Positions 45,106 to 53,979 of a DNA stretch of 64,000 bases are shown here, one piece after another. Positions within the stretch are counted from its first letter, which is position 1, and every line of letters begins with the position of its first letter. The translations under genes and the position numbers were made by a program. The notes below the pieces were generated by a model that ran no database searches, had not been told where the DNA came from, and saw only the letters and a list, made by a program, of their open reading frames with translations. Location: contig UQZX01000013.1 in assembly GCA_900545525.1 (NCBI GenBank), forward strand, positions 1 through 64,000, given 5' to 3'. The DNA comes from an uncultured Prevotella sp. (GTDB lineage Bacteria; Bacteroidota; Bacteroidia; Bacteroidales; Bacteroidaceae).

Positions 45106-46746
45106 GTGTCAAGTATTATATCAGCCATAGTCCTTGCATCGGCTTTGAGTTTCGGCTCGCCGGTGAACTTTCCCCTGAGCCTTGCAGGCAACTACGGAGA
45201 ACCTCGTCCCAACCATTTCCATGGCGGAATAGATGTCCGTACCGGCAACGCTGTCGGCAAACCGGTGTTTTCTATTGCAGACGGATATGTGAGCAGGGTG
45301 ACGGTGGGGCTTTCCGGTTTTGGCAATGCCGTATATGTAACGCATCCCGGAGGATATACAAGTGTTTATTGCCACCTCGACAGATTTGTCCCGCAGTTGT
45401 CTGCAATGGTACGGAAGTGGCAGTATCAGAACGAAAGTTACATTGCAGATGTGCGGCTGAAACCTACCGACTTTCCTGTTTCACAAGGGCAGTTTATTGC
45501 CGTAAGCGGAAATACGGGTGCCAGTACGGCACCTCATCTGCATCTTGAGCTTCACGACACGCAGACGGGTGACATGCTTGACCCGTTGGATGTGCTCAGG
45601 CAATATGTAAAGGACACGACGCCTCCCATTGCCCATTCGTTCATGGCTTATCCCCTTGAGGGCGAGGGAGTGTTTATGGGAGCGTCGCACAAGCAGACAT
45701 ACGGCTTTTCGTCCACAAACCTTACACGCGGCTTTACAGCATGGGGAAAGGTTGGATTTGGCATCTGGGCAAATGATTACATGGAGGATAGCTTTGGCAG
45801 ACTGGGCATAAGGCGGACAACACTTACCGTAGATGGAAAAGTTGTTTTCAGCAGTGATGTAGACCGCATACCTGTCAGATTTAACCGCTATGTAAATTCT
45901 TGGGGTGATTACAGGCATTTCTGCCGTACGGGAGTGTGGTTCATGAAGTCGTTTGCAGAGCCGGGAAACACGCTTCCTGTGATACATACTGACGGCAACA
46001 GGGGATATGTTGATTTTAATGAAGAGCGTGTTTATCACCTTGTATATACAATATCCGACATATTCGGCAACACAAGGCAGTATACATTCAGCGTGCTTGG
46101 CAAGAAACAGTCGATACCGGATGTGCGCAAACCTGTGTCCCCTTACATCATGAAATATGCCAATGTTAATATCCTGCGCATAGACGGTGCACGCCTGAAG
46201 TTGCCCCAAGGCATGCTGGCGGATGACATAGAGCTTTCTCCGAAGCGCATGTCACGTCCCGGAAGTGTCTCGGACACATACACTTTTTATGGCTCTTCAT
46301 ATCCGCTTTTCGGCTGGGCTGAAATAAGCATCAGGTTGAACCGTAAGGTAAAAGACCCGTCAAAGCTGTACATATCCGGAAGCTACGGTTCCGCCGGTTT
46401 CAATAAACCGGTTTACGAAGATGGCTGGGTGGCGGGCAGAATGCGCGAGCTGGGAGCGTCATATACGGTTGAATATGACGACACACCGCCTGTTATAAGT
46501 CCCGGGACAGTATCAGGTACGCTGCTCCGTTTCTCAATGTACGATACCGGAAGCGGAATAAAGTCGTTCAAAGGCTATGTGGACGGCAACTTCGTGCTGT
46601 TTGAAAAACTTGAAAAAAGCAACGTGATACAATGCCGCCTGAAGGATGTTCCGGTTAAGAGGACAGGCGGTGGGCACCGCCTGAAGCTCATTGTGACGGA
46701 CAATTGCGGCAACAGCGCCGTTTATAATACAAATTTTAAATATTAA
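45106..46746 (+). CDS. M23 (LytM-type) metallopeptidase
   Basis: The 546-residue product starts at a GTG and has a short hydrophobic leader. The peptidase domain comes first: NHFHGGIDVRTG supplies the HxxxD zinc motif and GASTAPHLHLEL the HxH motif, both intact, so it should be active on peptidoglycan cross-links or a related periplasmic peptide. The long C-terminal part is beta-rich, with a Gly- and Asp-rich PPVISPGTV segment resembling Ig-like modules. It is followed 17 bp later by the C69 dipeptidase gene. Confidence 0.9.
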   Translation: MSSIISAIVLASALSFGSPVNFPLSLAGNYGEPRPNHFHGGIDVRTGNAVGKPVFSIADGYVSRVTVGLSGFGNAVYVTHPGGYTSVYCHLDRFVPQLSAMVRKWQYQNESYIADVRLKPTDFPVSQGQFIAVSGNTGASTAPHLHLELHDTQTGDMLDPLDVLRQYVKDTTPPIAHSFMAYPLEGEGVFMGASHKQTYGFSSTNLTRGFTAWGKVGFGIWANDYMEDSFGRLGIRRTTLTVDGKVVFSSDVDRIPVRFNRYVNSWGDYRHFCRTGVWFMKSFAEPGNTLPVIHTDGNRGYVDFNEERVYHLVYTISDIFGNTRQYTFSVLGKKQSIPDVRKPVSPYIMKYANVNILRIDGARLKLPQGMLADDIELSPKRMSRPGSVSDTYTFYGSSYPLFGWAEISIRLNRKVKDPSKLYISGSYGSAGFNKPVYEDGWVAGRMRELGASYTVEYDDTPPVISPGTVSGTLLRFSMYDTGSGIKSFKGYVDGNFVLFEKLEKSNVIQCRLKDVPVKRTGGGHRLKLIVTDNCGNSAVYNTNFKY

Positions 46747-46763
46747 AGAATAAACAATAGACA

Positions 46764-48404
46764 ATGAAGAAAGTATTTATTCTTTTATCCATATTGGTGG
46801 CAGGTACAGTTTACGTAGAGGCATGTACAAACCTTATCGTGGGTAAAAAAGCAAGCAAGGACGGTTCGGTGATGTGCTCTTACAGTGCCGATGACTATGG
46901 TATGTTTATCGGTTTGTGTCACTTTCCGGCAGGAAAGCATCCGAAAGGAGAGATGAGGAAGGTTTACGACTGGGATACAAACGAGTATCACGGTGAAATA
47001 CCCGAGGCGGAAGAGACGTACAACGTAATCGGCAATATCAATGAATATCAGGTGTCTATTGGTGAGACAACGTTCGGAGGACGTGAGGAAATGGTCGATA
47101 CCACTGGCATTCTGGACTACGGTTCGCTGATATATATAGCACTGCAGCGTTCGAAGACGGCACGTGAGGCTATAAAGGTGATGACGGAACTTACGGAGAC
47201 CTACGGCTATTGTTCGGAAGGAGAGACATTTACAATATGCGATCCGAACGAGGCATGGATAATGGAGATGATGGGAAAGGGTCCCGGAAGCAAGGGAGTT
47301 GTATGGGTTGCGCTGCGTATACCCGATGATGCCATTTGTGCACATGCCAACCAAAGCAGGATAAGGACTTTCAACAAGAAGGACAAGAAGAATGTGATAG
47401 TGTCTGACGACTGTATCGGTTATGCGCGCAGGATGGGCTGGTTTGACGGTGAGGACAAGGATTTCAGCTTCTGCGAAGCCTATGCCGTTCCTGATTTCTC
47501 GGGCAGGCGTATATGCGATGCACGTGTATGGAGTTTCTTCAATCATTTCTCTGACGGCATGGACCGTTATATCCCTTATGTTGAAGGAAAGCTTGAAAAT
47601 ACGGAACCTCTGCCTCTTTGGATTGTTCCAAAGCGTAAGGTCAGCCTGCAAGACATGGAGGCATGTATGCGCGACCATTACGAAGGCACTCCTTTCTCAC
47701 TTGATAAAGACCCGGGGAAGGGCGTTTGGGACATGCCTTACCGTCCTACGCCTCTTACATATACGGTAGACGGAAAGAAGTATTTCAATGAACGTCCGAT
47801 ATCTACACAGCAGTCGGCTTTTTCCTATGTGGCACAGTTGCGCTCATGGCTGCCGCGTCAGATAGGCGGTATCCTGTGGTTTGGCAACGACGACGGCAAC
47901 ATGGTTGCCTATACACCCGTGTATTGCGGTAACACGGTACGTCCAGAATGTTATAACACCAAGGGCGCCGATGCCGTTACATTCAGCAATAAAAATGCTT
48001 TTTGGGTATGTAACTGGGTTAGCAATATGGTTTATCCGCGTTATTCACTGATGTTCCCCTCGTTGAAGGAAGTCCGTGACTCGTTGGACAACAGTTATTT
48101 TGCCAATCAGCCGGAGGTGGAAAAGAAGGCATTGTCTCTGTACGGGAACAGTCAGGAAGATGCGGTGAAATATCTAAATGACTACAGTAACACGGTGGCG
48201 CAGCAGATGCTCGACCGTTGGAATGAGCTTGCAATATACCTTATTGTGAAGTATAACGACATGGCTGTCAAACCGGAGAAAGACGGAAAGTTCACAAGGA
48301 CAAAGACTGGACTTGGTGCCAAAGTGGCGCGTCCCGGCTATCCCGAAAGCGTTGCAAAAGATATTGTAAGGCAGTATGGCAGCAGATATGCTGTTCCTGA
48401 ATAG
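46764..48404 (+). CDS. C69 family dipeptidase
   Basis: This 546-residue enzyme belongs to the Ntn-hydrolase C69 family of dipeptidases. A signal peptide (MKKVFILLSILVAGTVYVEA) is followed at once by the predicted nucleophile Cys (ACTNLIVGKKAS), so cleavage could expose it at the N terminus. Later landmarks are EGETFTICDPNEAWIMEMMGKG and CAHANQSRI. It is expected in the periplasm, cleaving dipeptides from nutrients. It sits between the M23 peptidase and a GHL10 hydrolase gene, close enough to be co-transcribed. Confidence 0.92.
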   Translation: MKKVFILLSILVAGTVYVEACTNLIVGKKASKDGSVMCSYSADDYGMFIGLCHFPAGKHPKGEMRKVYDWDTNEYHGEIPEAEETYNVIGNINEYQVSIGETTFGGREEMVDTTGILDYGSLIYIALQRSKTAREAIKVMTELTETYGYCSEGETFTICDPNEAWIMEMMGKGPGSKGVVWVALRIPDDAICAHANQSRIRTFNKKDKKNVIVSDDCIGYARRMGWFDGEDKDFSFCEAYAVPDFSGRRICDARVWSFFNHFSDGMDRYIPYVEGKLENTEPLPLWIVPKRKVSLQDMEACMRDHYEGTPFSLDKDPGKGVWDMPYRPTPLTYTVDGKKYFNERPISTQQSAFSYVAQLRSWLPRQIGGILWFGNDDGNMVAYTPVYCGNTVRPECYNTKGADAVTFSNKNAFWVCNWVSNMVYPRYSLMFPSLKEVRDSLDNSYFANQPEVEKKALSLYGNSQEDAVKYLNDYSNTVAQQMLDRWNELAIYLIVKYNDMAVKPEKDGKFTRTKTGLGAKVARPGYPESVAKDIVRQYGSRYAVPE

Positions 48405-48427
48405 ACATTACAAAAGGAAGTGAGCCG

Positions 48428-50122
48428 ATGAAAAGAGCCATATTGTTGCTTGTGTTCAATATCATGCTGTGCGGAATGTCGTCTGCCGATATTCCGGCGA
48501 AGGCTGATGCAGGGGATTTCATGCTATTGTCTTATCCCAAGCATGAAGTAAGGGCTGTATGGCTCACAACCATTGGCGGTCTTGACTGGCCTCGTACCTA
48601 TGCACGTACCCCGGAAGGTGTGAGACGTCAGAAAGAAGAGCTTGTCCGTATTCTTGACAAGCTGAAAGAAGCAAACATAAATACGGTGCTTTTTCAGGTG
48701 AGAACAAGGGGAATGGTTGTTTATCCCTCAAAGTACGAGCCGTGGGACGGATGTATGTCCGGCATACCGGACAAGTCGCCGGGCTATGACCCTTTGCTTT
48801 TTGCCGTTGAGGAATGTCACAAACGCGGCATGGAGATACAGGCATGGGTAGTTACGGTTCCGGTTGGGAAATGGAACGGATATGGTTGCAAGGCATTGCG
48901 TGCAGTGCATCCGTCTCTTATGATGAGGGAAAAGGCTGAAGGCTATATGAATCCTGCCGTTCCGCAGACGGCAAATTATATTGCAGGCATTTGTCTGGAG
49001 ATAGCTGAACGGTATGATGTAGACGGTATCCATTTGGATTATATAAGATATCCGGAAAACATGAAGCTCGATGTGCCGCGGAATAAGGCACGTGAGAACA
49101 TTACCCGCATAGTACGCAGTGTGCATGATGCGGTGAAGAACATAAAGCCCTGGGTGAAGATAAGTTGTTCGCCTATAGGTAAGCTCAATGATTTGAGCCG
49201 TTATTCCAGCCGTGGCTGGAATGCCTTTAACAAAGGATGTCAGGATGTTGAGCTATGGATGAAGGAGGGGCTTATGGACCAGATATATCCGATGATGTAT
49301 TTCCGTGACAACCAGTTCTTTCCATTTGCCGACGACTGGGCAATGCGCAGCAGCGGGAAGACAGTTGTCCCCGGGCTTGGTATATATTTCCTTTCTCCAA
49401 AAGAAGCAGACTGGCAGTTGAGCGACATAACAAGGCAGATGTATACGCTTCGCAGTATGGGGATGGGGTGTGCATTCTTTCGCAGCAGGTTCTTTACGGA
49501 TAATACAAAAGGATTGTATGATTTTGTGTCGCACCATTTCAATATTCATCCGTCGCTCGTACCTCCTATGACATGCCATGGCATGGAACCGCCTCTTCCA
49601 CCTACGGAAATTAAGGTGAAGAACATTTCGGAATATGATGTCATAGAATGGAACAATGGGACCGACCGCAGCCGTTCGCCATATCTTACTTATAATGTAT
49701 ATGCGAGCAGTGATTATCCAGTTGATACCGATGATGCTGCGAACCTGTTAGTCTGCAGGTCGCGTGATAATGATGTTGTGGTGCGTAATGGCAAGACGCG
49801 TCCGCTATATTATGCCGTTACTGCTGTTGACAGGTATGGAAATGAAAGCACAGCTTTGCAGTTGACCGTATCCCGGTCACATTATGCTGCGACAAAGATA
49901 ATAAAGAACGAAGGAAACCGTTTAAGACTTCCGTCAAAAGGCAAAGTACTTGATGCACCTTATATAATATTAGAGACACTTGAAGGAAAATCAGTCGCCA
50001 CCATTCCGTATCGTGGCAGCCATGCGGACATCAGTAATATAGCCGACGGGATGTATGTTTTACGCTCTTTAAACAGAAAAGGCATAACCCACCGGCTGGG
50101 ATATGTTCTGATAAAACGGTAA
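48428..50122 (+). CDS. GHL10 (DUF187) glycosyl hydrolase-like exported protein
   Basis: The 564-residue product has a signal peptide (ending near MSSAD) and a GHL10 TIM-barrel domain of about 330 residues starting EVRAVWLTTIGGLDWP, with VLFQVRTRGMVVYPSKYEPWD and VDGIHLDYIRYP. The family is related to GH10-like enzymes; YngK-type members are thought to act on cell-wall or envelope glycans. A fibronectin-like segment follows. The last 70 residues end DGMYVLRSLNRKG and YVLIKR, a form like a T9SS C-terminal sorting domain, which would imply secretion to the surface. Confidence 0.87.
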   Translation: MKRAILLLVFNIMLCGMSSADIPAKADAGDFMLLSYPKHEVRAVWLTTIGGLDWPRTYARTPEGVRRQKEELVRILDKLKEANINTVLFQVRTRGMVVYPSKYEPWDGCMSGIPDKSPGYDPLLFAVEECHKRGMEIQAWVVTVPVGKWNGYGCKALRAVHPSLMMREKAEGYMNPAVPQTANYIAGICLEIAERYDVDGIHLDYIRYPENMKLDVPRNKARENITRIVRSVHDAVKNIKPWVKISCSPIGKLNDLSRYSSRGWNAFNKGCQDVELWMKEGLMDQIYPMMYFRDNQFFPFADDWAMRSSGKTVVPGLGIYFLSPKEADWQLSDITRQMYTLRSMGMGCAFFRSRFFTDNTKGLYDFVSHHFNIHPSLVPPMTCHGMEPPLPPTEIKVKNISEYDVIEWNNGTDRSRSPYLTYNVYASSDYPVDTDDAANLLVCRSRDNDVVVRNGKTRPLYYAVTAVDRYGNESTALQLTVSRSHYAATKIIKNEGNRLRLPSKGKVLDAPYIILETLEGKSVATIPYRGSHADISNIADGMYVLRSLNRKGITHRLGYVLIKR

Positions 50123-50142
50123 TAAATACCTTGTTCTTATAG

Positions 50143-50180
50143 TGACTGTTTATTTCTATGACAGTCATTTTACTTTGTTT
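50143..50180 (+). terminator. Terminator after GHL10 gene
   Basis: TGACTGT (50143-50149) pairs with ACAGTCA (50161-50167), extended by A-T and G-T pairs, then TTTTACTTTG. The stem is short. Confidence 0.6.
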
Positions 50181-50190
50181 TGTTTGAAAG

Positions 50191-50212
50191 TTTATGCAGA
50201 AATGTGCATAAA
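50191..50212. promoter_or_regulatory. Candidate ArgR operator 1
   Basis: TTTATGCA and TGCATAAA flank a 6-nt spacer in a perfect 22-bp inverted repeat just upstream of the -33 element of the argR promoter. Confidence 0.6.
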
Positions 50213-50214
50213 TA

Positions 50215-50246
50215 TTTGCTTGTTTATGCGAAAGTGTATAATTTTG
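50215..50246 (+). promoter_or_regulatory. Promoter of argR operon
   Basis: TTTG at 50215-50218 and TAATTTTG at 50239-50246 are 20 nt apart, an excellent -33/-7 match, 28 nt before the argR start. Confidence 0.75.
50223..50242. promoter_or_regulatory. Candidate ArgR operator 2
   Basis: TTTATGCGAAAGTGTATAAT is a second, imperfect copy of the inverted repeat at 50191, lying between the -33 and -7 elements. The two copies start 32 bp apart, about three helical turns. Confidence 0.55.
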
Positions 50247-50274
50247 CAGCCGTAACGGTATAAATATACTTGCT

Positions 50275-50751
50275 ATGGGAATAAAGAACAGCAGGCTTGA
50301 AGCACTCAAGATGATAATATCAAGTATGGAACTTGGCAGTCAGGATGAGGTGCTCAGGGCATTGGAGAGGGAAGGTTTCAAACTTACACAGGCAACGCTG
50401 AGCCGTGACATGAAGCAGTTGAAGGTGGCAAAGGCGGCAAGCATGAACGGAAAATATGTATATGTGCTGCCCAATGAGACCATGTATAAACGTGTCTCCA
50501 CGCCTCGTTCTGCCATGGAGATGTTGCAGGTGTCCGGATTTCTGTCTATAAATTTCTCGGGAAACATGGGCGTTATAAAGACCCGCCCGGGATATGCCAG
50601 CAGTATAGCATATAATATAGACAACAGCGACAATCCCTATATTCTCGGAACAATAGCCGGTGACGATACCATATTTATAGTGATAAAGCAGGGAGTGCGT
50701 GATGAGGACGTGATAGAAGCGTTGCGGAATGCCATTCCCAATATTGCATAG
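50275..50751 (+). CDS. argR: Arginine repressor ArgR
   Basis: ArgR is a hexameric repressor that binds operators when arginine is present. The 158-residue product has an N-terminal winged helix-turn-helix (LRALEREGFKLTQATLSRDMKQLKVAKA) and a C-terminal oligomerisation and arginine-binding domain with GTIAGDDTIFIVI, the expected Asp pair. It is the first gene of the arginine run, and the two sites in its own promoter suggest autoregulation plus control of the genes downstream. Confidence 0.96.
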   Translation: MGIKNSRLEALKMIISSMELGSQDEVLRALEREGFKLTQATLSRDMKQLKVAKAASMNGKYVYVLPNETMYKRVSTPRSAMEMLQVSGFLSINFSGNMGVIKTRPGYASSIAYNIDNSDNPYILGTIAGDDTIFIVIKQGVRDEDVIEALRNAIPNIA

Positions 50752-50820
50752 GAAGAGGAAAGAGATATTGCTTTTTGAAGACAAATACAAAAAAGTAAAG
50801 AATATTATACAATAAACAGA

Positions 50821-51426
50821 ATGGAAGAAATAAAGGTGATGGTGGCTGACGCTTCACATGAAAAATACGTGGACACCATTCTTGAAACGATTACAGCCGC
50901 TGCCAAAGTGCGCGGCACCGGCATTGCAAAGCGTACACATGAGTATCTCGCCACGAAGATGAAAGAGACGAAGGCGGTTATAGCTCTGTGTGGTGACAGG
51001 TTGGCAGGCTTTAGCTATATAGAGACATGGGGGAACAAACATTATGTCACGACATCCGGACTTATAGTACATCCTGATTTCAGGGGGCTCGGAGTATCCA
51101 AGCGTATAAAGGACATGACGTTCACTCTTGCCAGGACACGTTGGCCCAAGGCAAAGATTTTCAGTCTTACAAGCGGTTCGGCAGTGATGCGCATGAATAC
51201 ACAGTTGGGTTACATACCTGTGACCTTTGCCGACCTTACGGACGATGAGGCTTTCTGGCGCGGATGCGACGGGTGTGTGAATGTGGATGTGTTGAAGCGC
51301 ACCGACAGGCGTTACTGTATATGTACAGGAATGTTATATGACCCGGATGAACATCATGGTGACACGTTGCCGATAGAGTTGCCGGACGATGTGAAAGAGA
51401 GAATAAAGAATACGGAAAATCAATAA
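50821..51426 (+). CDS. GNAT acyltransferase in arginine operon (possible N-acylglutamate synthase)
   Basis: The 201-residue product is a GNAT-fold acyltransferase with an acyl-CoA pyrophosphate-binding loop at HPDFRGLGVSKRI. It has no amino-acid-kinase domain, so it is not a classic ArgA. Its place between argR and argG suggests it makes the N-acylglutamate that starts arginine synthesis. In some Bacteroidota the acyl group on intermediates is succinyl rather than acetyl, so N-succinylglutamate is one possible product. Both suggestions are inference from position; the sequence alone shows only an N-acyltransferase. Confidence 0.8.
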   Translation: MEEIKVMVADASHEKYVDTILETITAAAKVRGTGIAKRTHEYLATKMKETKAVIALCGDRLAGFSYIETWGNKHYVTTSGLIVHPDFRGLGVSKRIKDMTFTLARTRWPKAKIFSLTSGSAVMRMNTQLGYIPVTFADLTDDEAFWRGCDGCVNVDVLKRTDRRYCICTGMLYDPDEHHGDTLPIELPDDVKERIKNTENQ

Positions 51427-51439
51427 AAACAATAGTGAT

Positions 51440-52642
51440 ATGGCAAAGAAAAAAGTAGTTGTTGCTTTTAGTGGCGGTCTTGACACGAGTTATAATGTGA
51501 TGTATCTCACCAAGGAAATGGGATATGACGTTTATGCAGCTTGTGCAAATACCGGAGGTTTCAGTGACGAGCAGCTGAAAACCAACGAGGAGAATGCTTA
51601 TAAGCTGGGAGCGGTGAAATATGTTACCCTTGACGTGACGCAGGAATATTATGAGAAATCGCTCAAGTATATGATTTATGGCAACGTGTTGCGTAACAAT
51701 TGCTATCCCATATCAGTTTCTTCAGAGCGTATATTCCAGGCTATAGCCATTGCCCGATATGCAAAGGAGATAGGAGCCGATGCCATTGCCCACGGTTCTA
51801 CGGGAGCAGGCAATGACCAGATACGTTTTGACATGACGTTTCTTGTAATGGCTCCCGGTGTGGAAATAATCACTCTTACACGCGACCGCAATCTCAGTCG
51901 TAAGGAAGAGGTCGACTATCTCAATGCCAATGGATTTAAAGCTGACTTTACAAAACTTAAATATTCATACAATGTCGGTATCTGGGGTACAAGTATATGT
52001 GGCGGCGAGCTCCTCGATTCTACTCAAGGACTGCCGGAAAGCGCATATCTTAAGCATCCGGTAAAGACAGAACCGGAGATTGTAAGTCTCGGTTTCAAGC
52101 ATGGCGAACTGTGCTCTGTCAACGGCAAGGAATATGAGGACAAGATAGCTGCCATACAGAAAGTTGAAGAACTCGGTGCCGCATACGCCATTGGGCGCGA
52201 CTGTCATGTCGGTGATACGATTATAGGAATAAAGGGACGTGTCGGTTTTGAGGCAGCTGCTCCTATGCTTATTATAGCAGCCCATAGGTTTTTGGAGAAA
52301 TATACGCTCTCTAAGTGGCAGCAGTATTGGAAAGATCAGGTATCAAACTGGTATGGAATGTTTTTGCATGAGAGCCAGTATCTTGAGCCTGTGATGCCGG
52401 ATATAGAAGCGATGCTCACAAGCAGTCAGCGGAATGTAAACGGTACGGTTACGTTGGAGCTGCGTCCTTACGGATTTCAGACGGTGGGAGCCGATACACC
52501 CGATGATCTTGTCAAGAACAAGTTCGGTGAGTATGGCGAGACACAGAAAGGCTGGACCAGTGATGAGGCAAAAGGCTTCATAAAGGTGACATCCACGCCG
52601 TTGCGTGCTTACTATTCGCTTCATCCTGATGAAAGGAAATAA
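51440..52642 (+). CDS. argG: Argininosuccinate synthase
   Basis: ArgG joins citrulline and aspartate using ATP, the next-to-last step of arginine synthesis. The 400-residue product begins with the ATP-binding motif AFSGGLDTSYNV and continues with HGSTGAGNDQIRFDM, SRKEEVDYL and GIWGTSICGGELLD. Length and motifs are those of a complete enzyme. It is 13 bp after the GNAT gene in the argR operon. Confidence 0.97.
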   Translation: MAKKKVVVAFSGGLDTSYNVMYLTKEMGYDVYAACANTGGFSDEQLKTNEENAYKLGAVKYVTLDVTQEYYEKSLKYMIYGNVLRNNCYPISVSSERIFQAIAIARYAKEIGADAIAHGSTGAGNDQIRFDMTFLVMAPGVEIITLTRDRNLSRKEEVDYLNANGFKADFTKLKYSYNVGIWGTSICGGELLDSTQGLPESAYLKHPVKTEPEIVSLGFKHGELCSVNGKEYEDKIAAIQKVEELGAAYAIGRDCHVGDTIIGIKGRVGFEAAAPMLIIAAHRFLEKYTLSKWQQYWKDQVSNWYGMFLHESQYLEPVMPDIEAMLTSSQRNVNGTVTLELRPYGFQTVGADTPDDLVKNKFGEYGETQKGWTSDEAKGFIKVTSTPLRAYYSLHPDERK

Positions 52643-52731
52643 ATAAACTGATACGCAGGACAGGTATATGCAATTCTTAAATTCACAGTGCCTGTATCCT
52701 ATGTGTCATATATAAATCAATAATGGCATAA

Positions 52732-52920
52732 ATGAAAAAGTTTTATTTGTCAAGTACAGACAAGAAAATCGGTGGCGTTTGCGGTGGTATAGCCCAATAC
52801 TTTGACATAGACTCCCTGATTGTGCGCATCGTTGTATTCTCTTTGATATGGTGTGGCACGGTAGGACTGTGGGTGTATCTTCTTACATGGGGACTGGCAC
52901 CGAGTGACAATAAGATATAA
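52732..52920 (+). CDS. PspC domain small membrane protein
   Basis: The 62-residue product is a bare PspC domain: LSSTDKKIGGVCGGIAQYFDIDS then a membrane helix (VRIVVFSLIWCGTVGLWVYLLTW). PspC proteins sense or modulate envelope stress in other bacteria, but short forms like this are common and uncharacterised. It sits between argG and argC, 8 bp before argC, so it is probably read with the arginine genes even though no metabolic link is evident. Confidence 0.92.
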   Translation: MKKFYLSSTDKKIGGVCGGIAQYFDIDSLIVRIVVFSLIWCGTVGLWVYLLTWGLAPSDNKI

Positions 52921-52928
52921 AAGCAGCT

Positions 52929-53897
52929 ATGGTAAGAATAGGAATATTGGGAGGAGCAGGATATACAGCCGGTGAGCTTCTCCGCATATTGGTAAATCAT
53001 CCTGATGCAGAGATTGTGTTTGTAAACAGCAGCAGCAATGCCGGCAACATGATTACCGATGTACATGAGGGGCTGTTCGGCGAGACAGACATTCGTTTTA
53101 CAGACAGTATGCCTTTTGAGGACGTGGATGTTGTATTTTTCTGCTTCGGACATGGAAAGAGCAAGCAGTTTATTGAGGATAATGAAATACCCGATAATGT
53201 AAAGATAATAGATCTTGCACAGGATTTCCGTCTTGAGGCTCCAGGCAATGACTATATATATGGTCTTCCTGAAATAAACAGGGCAGAGATAGCCAGGGCA
53301 GGACATGTTGCCAATCCCGGATGTTTTGCCACATGTATACAGCTTGGTCTGCTTCCTGCAGCGAAAATGGGGCTTATAACAGAAGATGTAATGGTAAATG
53401 CCATAACGGGAAGCACCGGTGCAGGGCAGAAGCCAGTCGGTACGACACATTTCTCATGGCGTTCAGGTAACATCAGCATATACAAGCCTTTCGGACACCA
53501 GCATGTTCCGGAGATAAAACAGAGCCTGAAACAGCTGCAAGGACATCTTGATGCGGAGATAGACTTTATTCCTTATCGTGGAGACTTTGCACGCGGCATC
53601 TTTGCAACGCTCGTTGTAAGGACAGATGTTCCGGAGGATGATGTCGTGGCAGGATATAAGGAGTTTTATGCAGAGGAACCGTTTACACACTATAGTGACA
53701 AGCCTATAAACCTTAAACAGGTCGTAAATACAAACAAGGCTTTGGTGCATTGTGAGAAGCACGGAAACAAACTGCTTGTTACTTCATGTATAGACAATCT
53801 GCTGAAAGGGGCATCAGGACAGGCAGTGCAGAACATGAACATAATGTTCGGACTGGATGAGAAGAGCGGACTGAGGCTGAAGGGAAGCGGTTTTTAA
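52929..53897 (+). CDS. argC: N-acetyl-gamma-glutamyl-phosphate reductase
   Basis: ArgC reduces N-acylglutamyl phosphate to the semialdehyde with NADPH. The 322-residue product has the NADP-binding GILGGAGYTAGELLRIL, the catalytic Cys in ANPGCFATCIQLGLLP and the later GTTHFSWRSGN segment. If the succinyl version of the pathway is used, the substrate would be the N-succinyl form; that cannot be told from the sequence. It belongs to the argR operon. Confidence 0.96.
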   Translation: MVRIGILGGAGYTAGELLRILVNHPDAEIVFVNSSSNAGNMITDVHEGLFGETDIRFTDSMPFEDVDVVFFCFGHGKSKQFIEDNEIPDNVKIIDLAQDFRLEAPGNDYIYGLPEINRAEIARAGHVANPGCFATCIQLGLLPAAKMGLITEDVMVNAITGSTGAGQKPVGTTHFSWRSGNISIYKPFGHQHVPEIKQSLKQLQGHLDAEIDFIPYRGDFARGIFATLVVRTDVPEDDVVAGYKEFYAEEPFTHYSDKPINLKQVVNTNKALVHCEKHGNKLLVTSCIDNLLKGASGQAVQNMNIMFGLDEKSGLRLKGSGF

Positions 53898-53979
53898 GTG
53901 AACGGAACCATTATACGTGGCAAAACAGGGCTGTTGACATAATATGCCCGATAATACAAAACAACAAACAAAAACAGTA

